Shown one piece after another: positions 43,727 to 53,625 of a stretch of 64,000 bases of DNA (positions are counted from its first letter, which is position 1; each line of letters begins with the position of its first letter). Source of the DNA: Chitinophagaceae bacterium (lineage in GTDB: Bacteria; Bacteroidota; Bacteroidia; Chitinophagales; Chitinophagaceae); contig JACMLY010000150.1 in the NCBI GenBank assembly GCA_014379345.1, positions 62,001 through 126,000 of the forward strand. Direction: 5' to 3'. The notes below the pieces were generated by a model. That model searched no databases, was not told where the DNA came from, and saw only the letters and a program-made list of their open reading frames with translations. The position numbers and the translations under genes are program-made.

Positions 43727-44116
43727 ATGTTAGCTACGCGTCGTAAACGCAAAAGTGCTGGCCGATTAACGAAGAATTCAAAATTATTTAAAGCCATTAT
43801 TAGCGCTATTCAACAGAAAAAAGGAGAAAATCTCGTTTCCCTTGACTTGCGTAAAATTCCGGAAGCGGTTGCAGATTTTTTTATTGTCTGCGAGGCTACC
43901 AGCACTACGCAGGTAAAGGGTATTGCGGATTTTGTTGAATCGCATCTTAGAGAAGTATTGAATGAATCCCCTTACCATCACGAAGGTCATCAGGGTCTAC
44001 ACTGGGTGTTGATCGACTATGTCAATGTAGTTATCCATGTAATGCAACCCGAAACCCGTAAATTTTATAAGTTGGAAGAAATGTGGAGCGACGCAGAAGT
44101 TGAGGAACATAATTAG
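43727..44116 (+). CDS. rsfS: Ribosome silencing factor RsfS
   Basis: 129 aa from ATG 43727 (an earlier TTG at 43712 is rejected). After a basic leader (MLATRRKRKSAGR) comes the RsfS/Iojap domain: DLRKIPEAVADFFIVCEATSTTQVKGIADFVE, then EGHQGLHWVLIDYVNVVIHVMQPETRKFYKLEEMWSDA. It binds ribosomal protein L14 and blocks subunit joining in starvation. It lies 123 bp before ftsH; rsfS-ftsH-LUD is a recurrent gene order in this group. Confidence 0.95.
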   Translation: MLATRRKRKSAGRLTKNSKLFKAIISAIQQKKGENLVSLDLRKIPEAVADFFIVCEATSTTQVKGIADFVESHLREVLNESPYHHEGHQGLHWVLIDYVNVVIHVMQPETRKFYKLEEMWSDAEVEEHN

Positions 44117-44239
44117 CCTATGGTTTGTAGCTTGCAGTTAAGTTGTTAGCGTTTTGTAACAAAACTGGCATTTAATTGTAGCTATTTATTTACATTTTCT
44201 TTATAAACATCAAAAACAGAAACAGGAGAAGCAATATAT

Positions 44240-46324
44240 ATGGCACAAGATGATCAAAGACAGAGCGACCGGAATTTTCCGCGAATAAGGCCAAAAGATG
44301 ATGGTAGTAATTCTCCCAGAAAAGGACCAAAGTTCAGCATCTACTGGGTATGGGCGATTATATTCGCAGTATTGGTTGGGTTTCAGCTATTCGGCTCATT
44401 TTCCCCCGATGCGAAACAAATTGATTCTGAACTGGAATTCAGGACAAAAATGCTCGAGACGGGAGATGTATCCAAACTGGTGATTGTAACCAACAAGAAT
44501 ATTGTTCGGGTATATGTAAAAAAAGAAGCGCTTGATAAAGCATTTTACAGGGAAAAATTGGGTAAAAGCTGGCCCGGTGTAAAACCCGAAGGCCCTCATT
44601 TTGAATTCAAGGTTACAAAGGCAGATGAATTCGAAAAAAGGATCTCTGCTATTTTTAAAGAACGTCCTCAGCTAGAAGTTCCCATTATCCCTATTCAGGA
44701 GGGGGAATGGTTCGGGCCTTTACTTAATTTCCTGCTTCCGTTGCTTGTTATTGTGCTGATATGGATCATGCTGATGCGCAAAATGGGTGGAGGTGCAGCA
44801 GGGGGCAGCGGGCCCGGTGGAATTTTTAATATTGGTAAATCCAGGGCAACTCTTTTCGATAAAGGCACTAAAGTAAATATAACGTTTGCAGATGTGGCTG
44901 GTTTAGATGAAGCCAAAGTAGAAGTGATGGAGATCGTTGATTTTCTAAAGAATCCAAAAAAATATACTTCACTGGGTGGTAAAATTCCCAAAGGCGCATT
45001 GCTGGTGGGTCCACCCGGTACCGGTAAAACACTTCTGGCGAAGGCCATGGCTGGTGAGGCCCAGGTGCCCTTCTTTTCCATGTCGGGTTCCGATTTTGTT
45101 GAATTATTTGTAGGGGTTGGAGCCAGCAGGGTTAGAGACCTATTCAAACAGGCCAGGGAAAAATCGCCTTGTATTATTTTTATCGATGAGATAGATGCCA
45201 TTGGACGTGCCAGGGGTAAGAACGCCATCATGAGTAATGATGAAAGAGAAAGCACCCTGAACCAACTGCTGGTTGAAATGGATGGCTTCAGCGGAGAAAG
45301 TGGCATCATTGTTTTAGCAGCAACCAACAGGCCCGATGTATTGGATACAGCCTTATTGCGCCCCGGAAGATTCGATAGGCAGATTTCAATTGACAAGCCC
45401 GACTTAAAAGGTCGTGAGCATATTTTCAAAGTGCATCTTAAACCCATAAAGATTTCGACGCGGGTTGATATTCATAAATTGGCAGAACAAACGCCGGGTT
45501 TTGCAGGCGCAGACATTGCAAATATCTGCAATGAAGCAGCATTGATCGCAGCTCGTAAAGGAAAAGAGCATGTTGAAATGGAAGACTTTCAGGATGCAGT
45601 AGATCGCGTGATCGGTGGCTTGGAGAAAAAGAACAAGATCATATCTCCCGAAGAGAAAAGGATCATTGCCTATCATGAAGCAGGCCACGCCATTTGTGGC
45701 TGGTATCTCGAGCATGCCTATCCTTTATTAAAGGTAACCATTGTACCTAGAGGGGTTGCAGCGTTGGGATATGCGCAGTACACACCTAAAGAACAATACC
45801 TCTATAATACCGATCAGTTGCAGGACCAGATCTGTATGACACTCGGGGGAAGAGCCAGCGAGGATATTTTCTTTGGAAAGATATCAACAGGCGCGCAGAA
45901 TGACCTGCAGCAGATTACCCGTATCGCATATTCCATGGTTACAGTGTACGGCATGAATGACAAAGTTGGGAACGTCAGTTTTTACGATCCCGCGGCAGAA
46001 AACTCATTCACCAAGCCTTATTCGGAAGAAACCTCAAAACTGATTGACCAGGAAGTGAGAAAACTGATTGATGTGGCTTATGAGAAAACAAAGGCCCTTT
46101 TAACAGAAAAAAAAGGACAGGTAGAAAAACTGGCTGAAGCATTACTGAATAAGGAAGTTTTGTTCCAAAGTGATGTGGAGGTATTGATCGGTAAACGGCC
46201 TTACGGAGAAAGGAAAACACTCGATGTTGATGATAGTGATAGAACAGATCATACACCAACAGGAGCAATCAGTGAGGGAGTTCCACCTTATGATAGCAAC
46301 GTTACCAACCATCCGGCCACCTAA
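44240..46324 (+). CDS. ftsH: ATP-dependent zinc metalloprotease FtsH
   Basis: 694 aa membrane AAA protease for damaged or misfolded membrane proteins. Two transmembrane helices (about 32-52 and 165-182) surround a periplasmic domain; AAA module with Walker A GPPGTGKT (256-263), Walker B CIIFIDEIDAIGRARG, the second region of homology ATNRPDVLDTALLRPGRFDR, and the zinc site HEAGH (about 479-483). Glycine-rich stretch GGGAAGGSGPGG after the second helix. Ends with a variable Thr/Pro tail. Probably transcribed with the LUD gene 17 bp downstream. Confidence 0.98.
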   Translation: MAQDDQRQSDRNFPRIRPKDDGSNSPRKGPKFSIYWVWAIIFAVLVGFQLFGSFSPDAKQIDSELEFRTKMLETGDVSKLVIVTNKNIVRVYVKKEALDKAFYREKLGKSWPGVKPEGPHFEFKVTKADEFEKRISAIFKERPQLEVPIIPIQEGEWFGPLLNFLLPLLVIVLIWIMLMRKMGGGAAGGSGPGGIFNIGKSRATLFDKGTKVNITFADVAGLDEAKVEVMEIVDFLKNPKKYTSLGGKIPKGALLVGPPGTGKTLLAKAMAGEAQVPFFSMSGSDFVELFVGVGASRVRDLFKQAREKSPCIIFIDEIDAIGRARGKNAIMSNDERESTLNQLLVEMDGFSGESGIIVLAATNRPDVLDTALLRPGRFDRQISIDKPDLKGREHIFKVHLKPIKISTRVDIHKLAEQTPGFAGADIANICNEAALIAARKGKEHVEMEDFQDAVDRVIGGLEKKNKIISPEEKRIIAYHEAGHAICGWYLEHAYPLLKVTIVPRGVAALGYAQYTPKEQYLYNTDQLQDQICMTLGGRASEDIFFGKISTGAQNDLQQITRIAYSMVTVYGMNDKVGNVSFYDPAAENSFTKPYSEETSKLIDQEVRKLIDVAYEKTKALLTEKKGQVEKLAEALLNKEVLFQSDVEVLIGKRPYGERKTLDVDDSDRTDHTPTGAISEGVPPYDSNVTNHPAT

Positions 46325-46341
46325 TTAGAACCTCCCAGGAT

Positions 46342-46989
46342 ATGAATGTTTCAGTAGCGAAAGAAAATATCTTAAAAAAAATAAGGAAGGCGTTGAGTAA
46401 TTCAACGCCTCTTCCTTTTCCAAATAGCGAAGGCAATCATTCAATTTTTCATCCTGCCCAACAGGAACTTGAAATTGAGTTTGCCGAGCAGTGTACCAAA
46501 TTGCAGGGGAAATTTATTTATTGTTTGAATACAAAAGAACTCGGCATTCAGCTGAATAGTGTTATTCAACATAATAAATGGACAAAACTGTTCTGTTGTG
46601 AAGAGAAGCTGGCCATATTATTAAAAGATGATCTGCAAATCAGTTGTCCTCACAATGACCTCGCTACCTGCGATGCGAGTATTACCTCCTGTGAATTTCT
46701 GATTGCGCGAACGGGCTCCATTGTATTGAGTGCCGCACAGCAAAGCGGTCGTACAGTGAGTGTTTATGCACCCATACATATTTGCGTTGCTTATACTGAT
46801 CAGCTGGTTTATGATATTAAAGATGGTTTACAACTGCTGAAAGAAAAGTATCTGCAGGGGCTTCCCTCACTGGTCACATTTGCTACCGGACCGAGTCGTA
46901 CCGCCGATATTGAAAAAACATTGGTGGTTGGAGTACATGGTCCTAAAGAAGTGTACGTGTTTTTGGTAGAGTCAAAACAACATGCTTAA
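46342..46989 (+). CDS. LutC/YkgG-type LUD domain protein
   Basis: 215 aa. LUD domain with the conserved ITSCEFLIARTGSIVLSA (about 113-130), SVYAPIHICVAYTDQLV and the end motif FATGPSRTADIEKTLVVGVHGP (about 181-202). In Bacillus the equivalent LutC works with LutA and LutB in L-lactate oxidation; a LutB-like protein is encoded at 17118-18515. Lies 17 bp after ftsH and 17 bp before lpxH, so ftsH-LUD-lpxH is likely one transcript. Whether it serves lactate oxidation here is inference. Confidence 0.85.
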   Translation: MNVSVAKENILKKIRKALSNSTPLPFPNSEGNHSIFHPAQQELEIEFAEQCTKLQGKFIYCLNTKELGIQLNSVIQHNKWTKLFCCEEKLAILLKDDLQISCPHNDLATCDASITSCEFLIARTGSIVLSAAQQSGRTVSVYAPIHICVAYTDQLVYDIKDGLQLLKEKYLQGLPSLVTFATGPSRTADIEKTLVVGVHGPKEVYVFLVESKQHA

Positions 46990-47006
46990 GAACACATCTG
47001 CAACAC

Positions 47007-47792
47007 ATGCAAATTTCTCCAGAAAAAAAGATTTTCTTTCTTTCCGATTTTCATCTCGGCATTCCTGATCATAAAACAAGTTTGGAAAGGGAAAGACGTA
47101 TCATCGCTTTTTTCGAGTCAATTAAAGAGCAGGCGGAAGCCATTTTTATCGTTGGTGATATGTTTGATTTCTGGTACGAATACCGACAGGTAGTACCTAA
47201 GGGATATGTACGGCTGTTAGGAAAGCTGGGCGAACTCACTGATGCAGGGATCGCGATCCATTTTTTTGTTGGAAATCATGATATGTGGATGAGAGATTAC
47301 TTTCAGAAAGAATTAAACATTCCCGTTTATTATGAGCCGAAGGAATTCGAGTTTCAAAACAAGAAATTTTTGATCGGCCATGGGGATGGGCTTGGCCCTG
47401 GTGATCACGGATATAAAATGCTTAAAAAAGTTTTTCGCAACCCTTTTTGCCGTTGGCTTTTTGGCGTATTACCTCCGTATATCGGAGTGGGAATTGCGAA
47501 TTATTTCAGCAGAAAAAGCAGGCAGGCTGCCGATCAAAATGAAGAGCAGTTCGTGAGCAGGGAGCGGGAATGGCTGGTAACGTATAGCATGGAGGTATTG
47601 AAGCAAAAACATTATGATTATTTTATTTTTGGCCACAGGCACCTGCCCCTTGATCTTTCGCTGGATACGAACAGCCGGTATATCAATTTAGGTGATTGGA
47701 TACGTTATAGTACATATGCAGTTTTCGATGGCCGGCAATTGGATCTTCGGTCATATGATGCTGCGATGGAACAAAAAATCACACGCAGATAG
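47007..47792 (+). CDS. lpxH: UDP-2,3-diacylglucosamine diphosphatase (LpxH-like)
   Basis: 261 aa calcineurin-type phosphoesterase for lipid A synthesis on the cytoplasmic side. The five metal-binding motifs are clear: SDFHLG, GDMFDFW, GNHDMW, GHGDGLG and GHRHLP. The stop codon TAG and the next gene's GTG start share one base, so translation is probably coupled. Confidence 0.92.
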   Translation: MQISPEKKIFFLSDFHLGIPDHKTSLERERRIIAFFESIKEQAEAIFIVGDMFDFWYEYRQVVPKGYVRLLGKLGELTDAGIAIHFFVGNHDMWMRDYFQKELNIPVYYEPKEFEFQNKKFLIGHGDGLGPGDHGYKMLKKVFRNPFCRWLFGVLPPYIGVGIANYFSRKSRQAADQNEEQFVSREREWLVTYSMEVLKQKHYDYFIFGHRHLPLDLSLDTNSRYINLGDWIRYSTYAVFDGRQLDLRSYDAAMEQKITRR

Positions 47793-48604
47793 TGAAACGC
47801 TTCATCATTATATTAGCTCTTTCCGGAATTTTTTCGCCCTGCGTTACTGCCCAGGTTGACACTATCTTTCGTATTCAAAAAACATATCCGGGCGATGTGA
47901 TAGATTTTTCCGTTGATAATCTGGGTAATATTTTTATTCTTTACCAGAACGGTCAATTAAAAAAGCTAAATCCCGACGGAGATTCACTGGCAGTCTTTAA
48001 TGATATTCGTCGCTATGGTAAACTCTTTTCGATTGACGTCACCAATCCTCTTAAAATTTTATTGTATTATAAAGATTTCAGTACCGTTGTTATTTTAGAC
48101 CGGTTGCTGAATAATCGAGCTACTATCGATCTGCGGAAATTAAATTTATTCCAGGTTAAGGCAATCAGCCAGTCTTATGACAATAATATCTGGGTTTTCG
48201 ATGAGTTTGAAAGTAAACTGAAGCGTATTAGTGATGATGGGAAGCTGCTGGACCAGTTTACTGATTTTCGGGTGCTGTTTGATTCTGTTCCTTCCCCTCA
48301 ATATATCATTGATCAAAACAAACAACTGTATCTGTATGATTCGCTTAAAGGCATATTCATATTTGATTACTACGGCGCTTTTAAGGGCCGGATCCCATTT
48401 ACAGGCTGGACCGATTTTTCAGTGATTAATAATTTATTATTCGGAAGAAACAAGCAATACCTGTTTCGCTACGAACCCGGAACTTTTAATTTACAGCGTT
48501 ACCCGATCCCTTTTTCAATGATCAACAGCCGAAAGATTTTAATTACTCCCGCTAAAATCTATTTATTGCGTGACAATAAATTGGAAGTTTATCATTTTCT
48601 GTAA
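47792..48604 (+). CDS. Exported propeller-like protein, function unknown
   Basis: 270 aa with a GTG start that overlaps the lpxH stop by one base. Signal peptide MKRFIIILALSGIFSPCVTAQ; the rest consists of repeated short beta-strands (DFSVDNLGNIFILYQNGQLKKLN, AISQSYDNNIWVFDEFESKLK, QYIIDQNKQLYLYDSLKGIFIF), as in a small beta-propeller. I do not recognise a named family. Co-transcription with lpxH is likely; a role in the envelope is a guess. Confidence 0.7.
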   Translation: MKRFIIILALSGIFSPCVTAQVDTIFRIQKTYPGDVIDFSVDNLGNIFILYQNGQLKKLNPDGDSLAVFNDIRRYGKLFSIDVTNPLKILLYYKDFSTVVILDRLLNNRATIDLRKLNLFQVKAISQSYDNNIWVFDEFESKLKRISDDGKLLDQFTDFRVLFDSVPSPQYIIDQNKQLYLYDSLKGIFIFDYYGAFKGRIPFTGWTDFSVINNLLFGRNKQYLFRYEPGTFNLQRYPIPFSMINSRKILITPAKIYLLRDNKLEVYHFL

Positions 48605-48625
48605 CCCAATATTTGGCAGGTTGGT

Positions 48626-48634
48626 TATTTTTGC
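48626..48634 (+). promoter_or_regulatory. -7 element for mscS
   Basis: TATTTTTGC fits TAnnTTTGC, 21 bp before the mscS ATG. Confidence 0.5.
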
Positions 48635-48654
48635 GATAAATAAATATAACCCGG

Positions 48655-49746
48655 ATGGAGAAGTTTTTAGAAATGGTTTTTTTAGATAATTCACTCCGGA
48701 GTTATTTATACGTGTTGCTGGCCATATTCCTGGCCGTTATTTTGAAACGTCTTGTTTCAAGATATGCAGCAGGACTGCTTTTTAAAATTGTAAAGAAAGT
48801 TGCTACCGGCGTCGATAAGGTTTCATTCGTCAACCTGGTCGTAGCGCCTTTGCAAACCTTTCTGGTTATTCTTGTTACAGTTGTTTCATTAGAGAAATTG
48901 AAATTTCCTTCTGTCTTCAATTTTTCAATTTATAAGGTTTCTTTCAGGGAGGTAATTGATGTGATTTCAATTGGTATCCTCATCATTTCTTTCATTTGGT
49001 TGTTGCTTCGCATCATTGATTTTATTGCAATGATCCTTCACCAGAGAGCAAGCATTGCTTCAGACCAGAGCGATAACCAGCTCGTTGTTTTCTTTAAAGA
49101 TTTTTTTAAGGTCATCATAGTTATTTTCGGTTTTTTACTGATACTGAAATTTGCCCTTCATTACCAGATCGGAACTTTATTTACGGGTCTCAGTATTGCC
49201 ACCGCGGCCATTGCATTGGCTACCCGGGAGAGCCTTGAAAACCTGATTGCGTCTTTTATTATCTTTTTCGATAAACCTTTCACCACGGGAGACCTGGTAA
49301 AAGTGCAGAATATCACCGGCACTGTTGAAAAAATCGGTCTAAGAAGTACGCGCATCCGCACTGATCAAAAAACATTTGTAACGGTACCCAATAAGCAAAT
49401 GGTAGATAGCATCATGGATAATCTTTCATTGCGTACTCAACGTAAGGCGACTGTTATGTTGGAGTTAAATGGAAATACAACGCGGGGAGCAGTCAACGAT
49501 CTTGTGCAGGCAATAGAAAGCTTTTTGAACGGATGTGATAAAATTGAAAGCAATTCTGTATTTCTTGCTGATATCAGTAAAAATGCCCTGATCGTTCAGG
49601 TTGAATTTTTTACCGCTTCCATTCCTGCTGAAGATTTTAATGCCTTACGCCAGGATGTAAACCTCAACATCATCGATTTGCTGTCAGAAATGAATATCCA
49701 GCTTGCGAGTAAGGAGACGGAGATCGTTGTTGCGAAGGAAGTTTAA
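48655..49746 (+). CDS. Small-conductance mechanosensitive channel family protein (MscS)
   Basis: 363 aa. Four membrane helices (about 15-35, 65-83, 100-122, 142-165), then the pore helix/beta domain TLFTGLSIATAAIALATRESLENLIASF (about 173-200), FDKPFTTGDLVKVQNITGTVEKIGLRSTRIRT and VTVPNKQM of the MscS family. Releases solutes on hypo-osmotic shock. The stop codon TAA is part of the first unit of the heptamer array 49741-49838. Confidence 0.93.
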   Translation: MEKFLEMVFLDNSLRSYLYVLLAIFLAVILKRLVSRYAAGLLFKIVKKVATGVDKVSFVNLVVAPLQTFLVILVTVVSLEKLKFPSVFNFSIYKVSFREVIDVISIGILIISFIWLLLRIIDFIAMILHQRASIASDQSDNQLVVFFKDFFKVIIVIFGFLLILKFALHYQIGTLFTGLSIATAAIALATRESLENLIASFIIFFDKPFTTGDLVKVQNITGTVEKIGLRSTRIRTDQKTFVTVPNKQMVDSIMDNLSLRTQRKATVMLELNGNTTRGAVNDLVQAIESFLNGCDKIESNSVFLADISKNALIVQVEFFTASIPAEDFNALRQDVNLNIIDLLSEMNIQLASKETEIVVAKEV

Positions 49747-49838
49747 GGCTTAAAGTTTAAAGTTTAAAGTTATGTTTTGTAAGATGGCTAGCTGTCTAAA
49801 AAACCTTAAACCTTAAACCTTAAACTTTAAACTTTAAA
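49741..49838. repeat. Inverted heptamer array, GTTTAAA unit, joining two stop codons
   Basis: Left: GTTTAAG, GCTTAAA, GTTTAAA, GTTTAAA (49741-49768); the first unit contains the mscS stop codon. Right: CCTTAAA three times and CTTTAAA twice (49804-49838), ending exactly at the stop codon (49839-49841) of the convergent thioredoxin-like gene. Strict period 7, spacer 35 nt. It probably works as a bidirectional terminator. Confidence 0.93.
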
Positions 49839-50348
49839 CTACTTACCCCCATTAATAATTTCACCCAGTTCCTTATCCCAGATTCCGGTTTTTCCGTACT
49901 CAACAACACGGCCTATTTCTTTTCCTTCTTTCATTACAATAATGGTGGGAACGTTAATGATGCCCAGCGCTTCAGCCAGGTGACCGATCGTTTTTTTATC
50001 GCGGCCAACTCCGATAAGTGTAACACGATCCTGTGAAAAACCGCCAGCATCTATAAGTACAAAGAGTTTTGGAAGGATATATTTAGTATCGCTGCACCAG
50101 GTCCCTGCAAATACAATGAGTTGTAATGCAGACGATTTTTCTTTGAGTGCGTTCAGGGCTATTTCATTCGGTTTGTAACCGGCCTGGTTTTGTTTATACC
50201 ATTTAAACGAAGTGTCATTGGCGATCAGCTCACGGTTAATGAGTCCCTTAAGAATTTTATCCTGTCCGTCATTCGATACTTCATACTGCGTTTGGGCAAG
50301 GGAAAACATGCTGATCAATAGTGCTCCCGCCAATAAGATTCTTCTCAT
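49839..50348 (-). CDS. Exported thioredoxin-like protein with CxxT active site
   Basis: 169 aa from ATG 50348 (an in-frame TTG 24 bp upstream is rejected). Signal peptide MRRILLAGALLISMFSLAQ; thioredoxin fold with FAGTWCSDTKYILPKLF (the second active-site Cys is replaced by Thr, giving CSDT) and cis-Pro in NVPTIIVM. Such one-Cys members may act in thiol exchange with a partner rather than as classical reductases. Its stop codon touches the heptamer array. Confidence 0.85.
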   Translation of the reverse strand: MRRILLAGALLISMFSLAQTQYEVSNDGQDKILKGLINRELIANDTSFKWYKQNQAGYKPNEIALNALKEKSSALQLIVFAGTWCSDTKYILPKLFVLIDAGGFSQDRVTLIGVGRDKKTIGHLAEALGIINVPTIIVMKEGKEIGRVVEYGKTGIWDKELGEIINGGK

Positions 50349-50405
50349 GGTATTCTTTAGATTAGGCTGCAAACTTAATATGCGGAAAACAACAAAACTG
50401 TTAAA

Positions 50406-50960
50406 TTACAGGGAGGCTTTTATTTCCAGTAAAAATCCTTTGATCTTTTGAAGAGATTGAATCAACTCAAAGCGTTCCTGCGATTTTTTATTTCTTTTCA
50501 GAAAATCCTTCGCTCCTTCAATGGTAAGCTTGCGCCGGCGGAGGAGATCATGGATTAACTGAAGGTTTTTAATATCGATTGGACGGAAATGCCGGTCGCC
50601 TTTCCTGTTTTTTCGTGGTTGCAAAATATCAAATTCTGTTTCCCAGTAGCGGAGCAAAGAAGCATTTACATGAAACATTTCTGCTACCGCACCAATTGCA
50701 TAGTATTGTCGTTGGAATAAAACTTCGTCTTCCGGGATATTGATCAGATCAACTTCGCCTGAAAGCGTTTTCAATGATTTACGTCCCCGGGTTGACTTTG
50801 CAGGGGTAGATTCAGTAGGGGTAGGTTCATTAATAAGTACAGGAGTGTTGTCTTTTTCCAGGTTTTTATAAGATTTCACTCTTAGCCCTCCGGCTGGTGA
50901 AGCGTTTTGCGTAGTGTTTGTATCGGCAAAATCAAAATTGATCTGGGAATAGTCTTTCAT
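50406..50960 (-). CDS. MerR family transcriptional regulator
   Basis: 184 aa. About 80 low-complexity residues (Thr/Pro/Lys-rich) precede the MerR helix-turn-helix: YYAIGAVAEMFHVNASLLRYWETEFDILQPRKNRKGDRHFRP (about 85-126), then a helix RRRKLTIEGAKDFLKRNK. No effector-binding domain is present. Widely conserved next to housekeeping genes in Bacteroidota; targets unknown. Divergent from gyrB with a 260-bp gap. Confidence 0.9.
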   Translation of the reverse strand: MKDYSQINFDFADTNTTQNASPAGGLRVKSYKNLEKDNTPVLINEPTPTESTPAKSTRGRKSLKTLSGEVDLINIPEDEVLFQRQYYAIGAVAEMFHVNASLLRYWETEFDILQPRKNRKGDRHFRPIDIKNLQLIHDLLRRRKLTIEGAKDFLKRNKKSQERFELIQSLQKIKGFLLEIKASL

Positions 50961-51166
50961 TCGCTGAGAGTTTCATAAAAGCATAAATGATTGCAAAAAC
51001 TATGCAATAAAGATACGAAGGAGGTTATAGTGAGCGGCGATAATTATTAACGCCCTTAAATGCACTTTTCAAACACTTCATCAACCAGGGTTTTGCAGTT
51101 GCAAAAAGCTTGAAAAAAAGTGCATAAAACAACCCTCGTAAATCGCCTGTAACCCTTTATTTTACG

Positions 51167-53200
<2,034 letters not shown>

Positions 53201-53319
53201 TGCCCTTCAATACAGGCAGACATTCTTAAATATTTTTTCAATATTTAATTACCTTTAGTCTGAGGGGTACAAAGAGCCAGGTACTAAATTAAAAATTACT
53301 AACCGTCAAATTATTAACT

Positions 53320-53523
53320 ATGTCAGAAGTAACACTCACTGCTTATAATGTAAAAACAAAAGAGAAAAATGTTCCGATGAAGGATGCAGTGATTACAAAA
53401 ACCGCCAAAGGTGCTTATATGGCCCAGGGTAATGATGGTAAGGGTAACAAACTGACTACCTTACTTGGCGAAGAAAAGGCGTTGGCCGCTATAAAAGCGG
53501 GCATTGCCAAACAAGGCTGGTAA
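53320..53523 (+). CDS. Small conserved protein, function unknown
   Basis: 67 aa: MSEVTLTAYNVKTKEKNVP, then AVITKTAKGAYMAQGNDGKGNKLTTLLGEEKALAAIKAG. Soluble, no signal, Lys/Gly-rich. A pattern I associate with Chitinophagaceae genomes, but I know no function. Codon use and its own strong terminator indicate a real, expressed gene. Confidence 0.7.
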   Translation: MSEVTLTAYNVKTKEKNVPMKDAVITKTAKGAYMAQGNDGKGNKLTTLLGEEKALAAIKAGIAKQGW

Positions 53524-53547
53524 GTCATTTTAATAATCTTCTTTATT

Positions 53548-53588
53548 GCCGTTCATTCCTTTGATCAAAATCAAAGAGAATGAACGGC
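53548..53588 (+). terminator. Terminator after the small conserved gene
   Basis: GCCGTTCATTCCTTTGA (53548-53564) pairs with TCAAAGAGAATGAACGGC (53571-53588), 17 pairs with one bulge, then TTTTTG. Confidence 0.9.
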
Positions 53589-53625
53589 TTTTTGTTATAT
53601 TCATGTTCACTCTACAGGCCCCTTG

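Noticed and set aside
44695..45447. 250-codon open frame antisense to ftsH
   Set aside because: Lies wholly inside ftsH, with Ser/Pro/Leu-rich composition typical of a shadow frame; ftsH is certain.
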